Shown piece by piece: positions 4,898 to 5,650 of a stretch of DNA of 5,650 nt. The DNA is from Pseudolabrys sp. GTDB taxonomy: Bacteria > Pseudomonadota > Alphaproteobacteria > Rhizobiales > Xanthobacteraceae. The stretch lies in contig JAQSCR010000026.1 of NCBI GenBank assembly GCA_029945495.1, positions 1-5,650 on the forward strand, in the 5' to 3' direction. Under the pieces are notes generated by a model, which ran no database searches, was not told where the DNA came from, and saw nothing but the letters and a program-made list of their open reading frames with translations. Positions within the stretch are counted from its first letter, which is position 1, and each line of letters starts with the position of its first letter. The translations under genes and the position numbers were made by a program.

Positions 4898-5650
4898 ATG
4901 CCGATTTTTTTATACGGGGTCGGAGCGCTGGCGTTTGCCATCGGCGTTGTATCGATCGGATTTGGCATTCCGAACAATGAGTTCGGTATCGGAAATACAT
5001 TGATCGTGGCCGGCGTGACTGCGGCCGTCGGCGGCCTCGTCGTCATCGGTTTGGGCGTCGTCGTCGGCCAGCTGCGGCGGATTGCCGAAGCCTTGGGAAC
5101 CCGGGCGCCGGTGCGCGCGAGCCGTCAGTTCGAGACGTTCGAGCCCGCCACCGCCCAGCCGCAGGCCGGTCCGGGGCGCGTGCCGTGTCCGCCACGACCA
5201 AAATCTGAGGCGAAGTCTGAGGCGAAGTCTGAGAGCCGGCCCGAAATCCGGTCCGATGCGGTGGCCGGGGCGGCCCCGCGCGATCAATTTGCCCCGGAAC
5301 CCCGGATGGAACCGCCGGCGCCGCTGTCTGCTCCGACCAAGGAACGGGCGTCCGATTATTTCGCGCCGCACCTGCCCAATCCGGACGAGCCGCCGGTGAC
5401 AGTCGCCGACGAGGTTTACCTGTCGCCGCTGCATCCGGCCGCGCCGCCACCGCCGGCGTTTTTCCGCGCTGCGGAGCCGGCCGCTTTCCGAGCCCCGGAA
5501 CCGCCTGTGGATCGTGATGAGCACATTGCTCCATCCGCTCCCCACACTTATTTCGACGCGATGTGGCCGGCCGAGCCCAAGGCTCAGGAGCCGAAGCCGG
5601 CAGAGCCAACTCCGACGGAGTTTTCATGTTCCGAGGGCAGGCGCACCCAA
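4898..5650 (+). CDS. Two-helix membrane protein with long Pro/Ala/Glu-rich tail (partial, C-terminus beyond right edge)
   Basis: The frame is open from the ATG at 4898 to the last base (251 codons, no stop). A GAGG at 4889-4892, 5 nt upstream, supports the start. Residues 3-24 and about 34-57 are hydrophobic and form two membrane segments joined by a short loop (IPNNEFGIGNT). A positively charged turn, QLRRIAEALGTR (58-69), follows, so both ends probably face the cytoplasm. From 70 on, the protein is rich in Pro, Ala and Glu and is probably disordered. It holds a KSEA tandem repeat (102-112) and recurring aromatic-Phe motifs such as DYFAPHLP (153-160) and TYFDAMWP (217-224). I recall conserved hypothetical proteins of this architecture in Bradyrhizobium and relatives, with a further small C-terminal domain, but no known function; that is memory, not a search. 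It is divergent from sodB, behind an AT-rich regulatory block. Confidence 0.8.
   Translation, partial: MPIFLYGVGALAFAIGVVSIGFGIPNNEFGIGNTLIVAGVTAAVGGLVVIGLGVVVGQLRRIAEALGTRAPVRASRQFETFEPATAQPQAGPGRVPCPPRPKSEAKSEAKSESRPEIRSDAVAGAAPRDQFAPEPRMEPPAPLSAPTKERASDYFAPHLPNPDEPPVTVADEVYLSPLHPAAPPPPAFFRAAEPAAFRAPEPPVDRDEHIAPSAPHTYFDAMWPAEPKAQEPKPAEPTPTEFSCSEGRRTQ
5201..5233 (+). repeat. In-frame 12-bp tandem repeat encoding Lys-Ser-Glu-Ala
   Basis: The unit AA(A/G)TCTGAGGCG occurs 2.75 times and encodes KSEA-KSEA-KSE within the tail of the membrane protein. Apart from the third base of the first lysine codon the copies are identical, which suggests recent expansion by slippage. The unit length keeps the frame, so copy-number change would be tolerated. 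Confidence 0.8.

Noticed and set aside
4910..5545. Minus-strand frames of about 200 codons opposite the right-edge gene (also 5043-5627)
   Set aside because: They are Arg/Pro-rich low-complexity translations with no ribosome site. The plus strand has a good ribosome site, two membrane helices and a coherent tail.
1..5650. CRISPR array, insertion sequence, tRNA or phage genes
   Set aside because: I saw no regularly spaced repeats, terminal inverted repeats around a transposase frame, tRNA-like cloverleaf or phage-like protein on either strand.

Overview
The window is high-GC DNA with the gene style of an alphaproteobacterium, most likely Hyphomicrobiales (Bradyrhizobium, Rhodopseudomonas or Pseudolabrys relatives). 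This rests on three things: the SodB-type superoxide dismutase sequence, promoter-like sites of the form GGAAC-N16/17-(C/G)GTT (the signature of the alphaproteobacterial general-stress sigma factor EcfG), and a two-helix membrane protein with a proline-rich tail of a kind I associate with this order. I see no mobile element, CRISPR array, tRNA or rRNA.

Layout from left to right. (1) Positions 963 to 1, minus strand: the first 321 codons of a flavin amine-oxidase-like FAD enzyme, cut by the left edge. (2) 964-1177: a divergent intergenic region holding a back-to-back pair of EcfG-like promoters, and a structured leader for the next gene. (3) 1178-2218, plus: a 7-bladed beta-propeller 6-phosphogluconolactonase (Pgl/YbhE type). 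(4) 2219-2233: a 15-bp convergent gap with a GC-rich hairpin. (5) 3880-2234, minus: a polytopic GT-C (family 39/ArnT-like) glycosyltransferase. (6) 4502-3900, minus: an Fe-type superoxide dismutase, 19 bp upstream of the glycosyltransferase and probably co-transcribed with it. (7) 4503-4897: a 395-bp divergent intergenic region with an EcfG-like promoter for sodB, two inverted repeats and a markedly AT-rich block (about 32% G+C over 4741-4860). The AT-rich block carries a promoter, a 19-bp palindrome and a 9-bp direct repeat. (8) 4898 onward, plus: a small membrane protein with two N-terminal helices and a long Pro/Ala/Glu-rich tail, cut by the right edge.

The theme that ties the genes together is redox and stress physiology. 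SodB removes superoxide. Pgl feeds the oxidative pentose phosphate pathway, which makes NADPH. The FAD enzyme and pgl appear to share a bidirectional stress promoter, and sodB has a near-consensus one of its own. The most interesting signals are regulatory rather than a new enzyme system; I do not see an undescribed multi-gene defence or biosynthetic system here. The two edge genes are open to the window boundary and are real partial genes. Many long reading frames opposite the real genes are codon-bias shadows.
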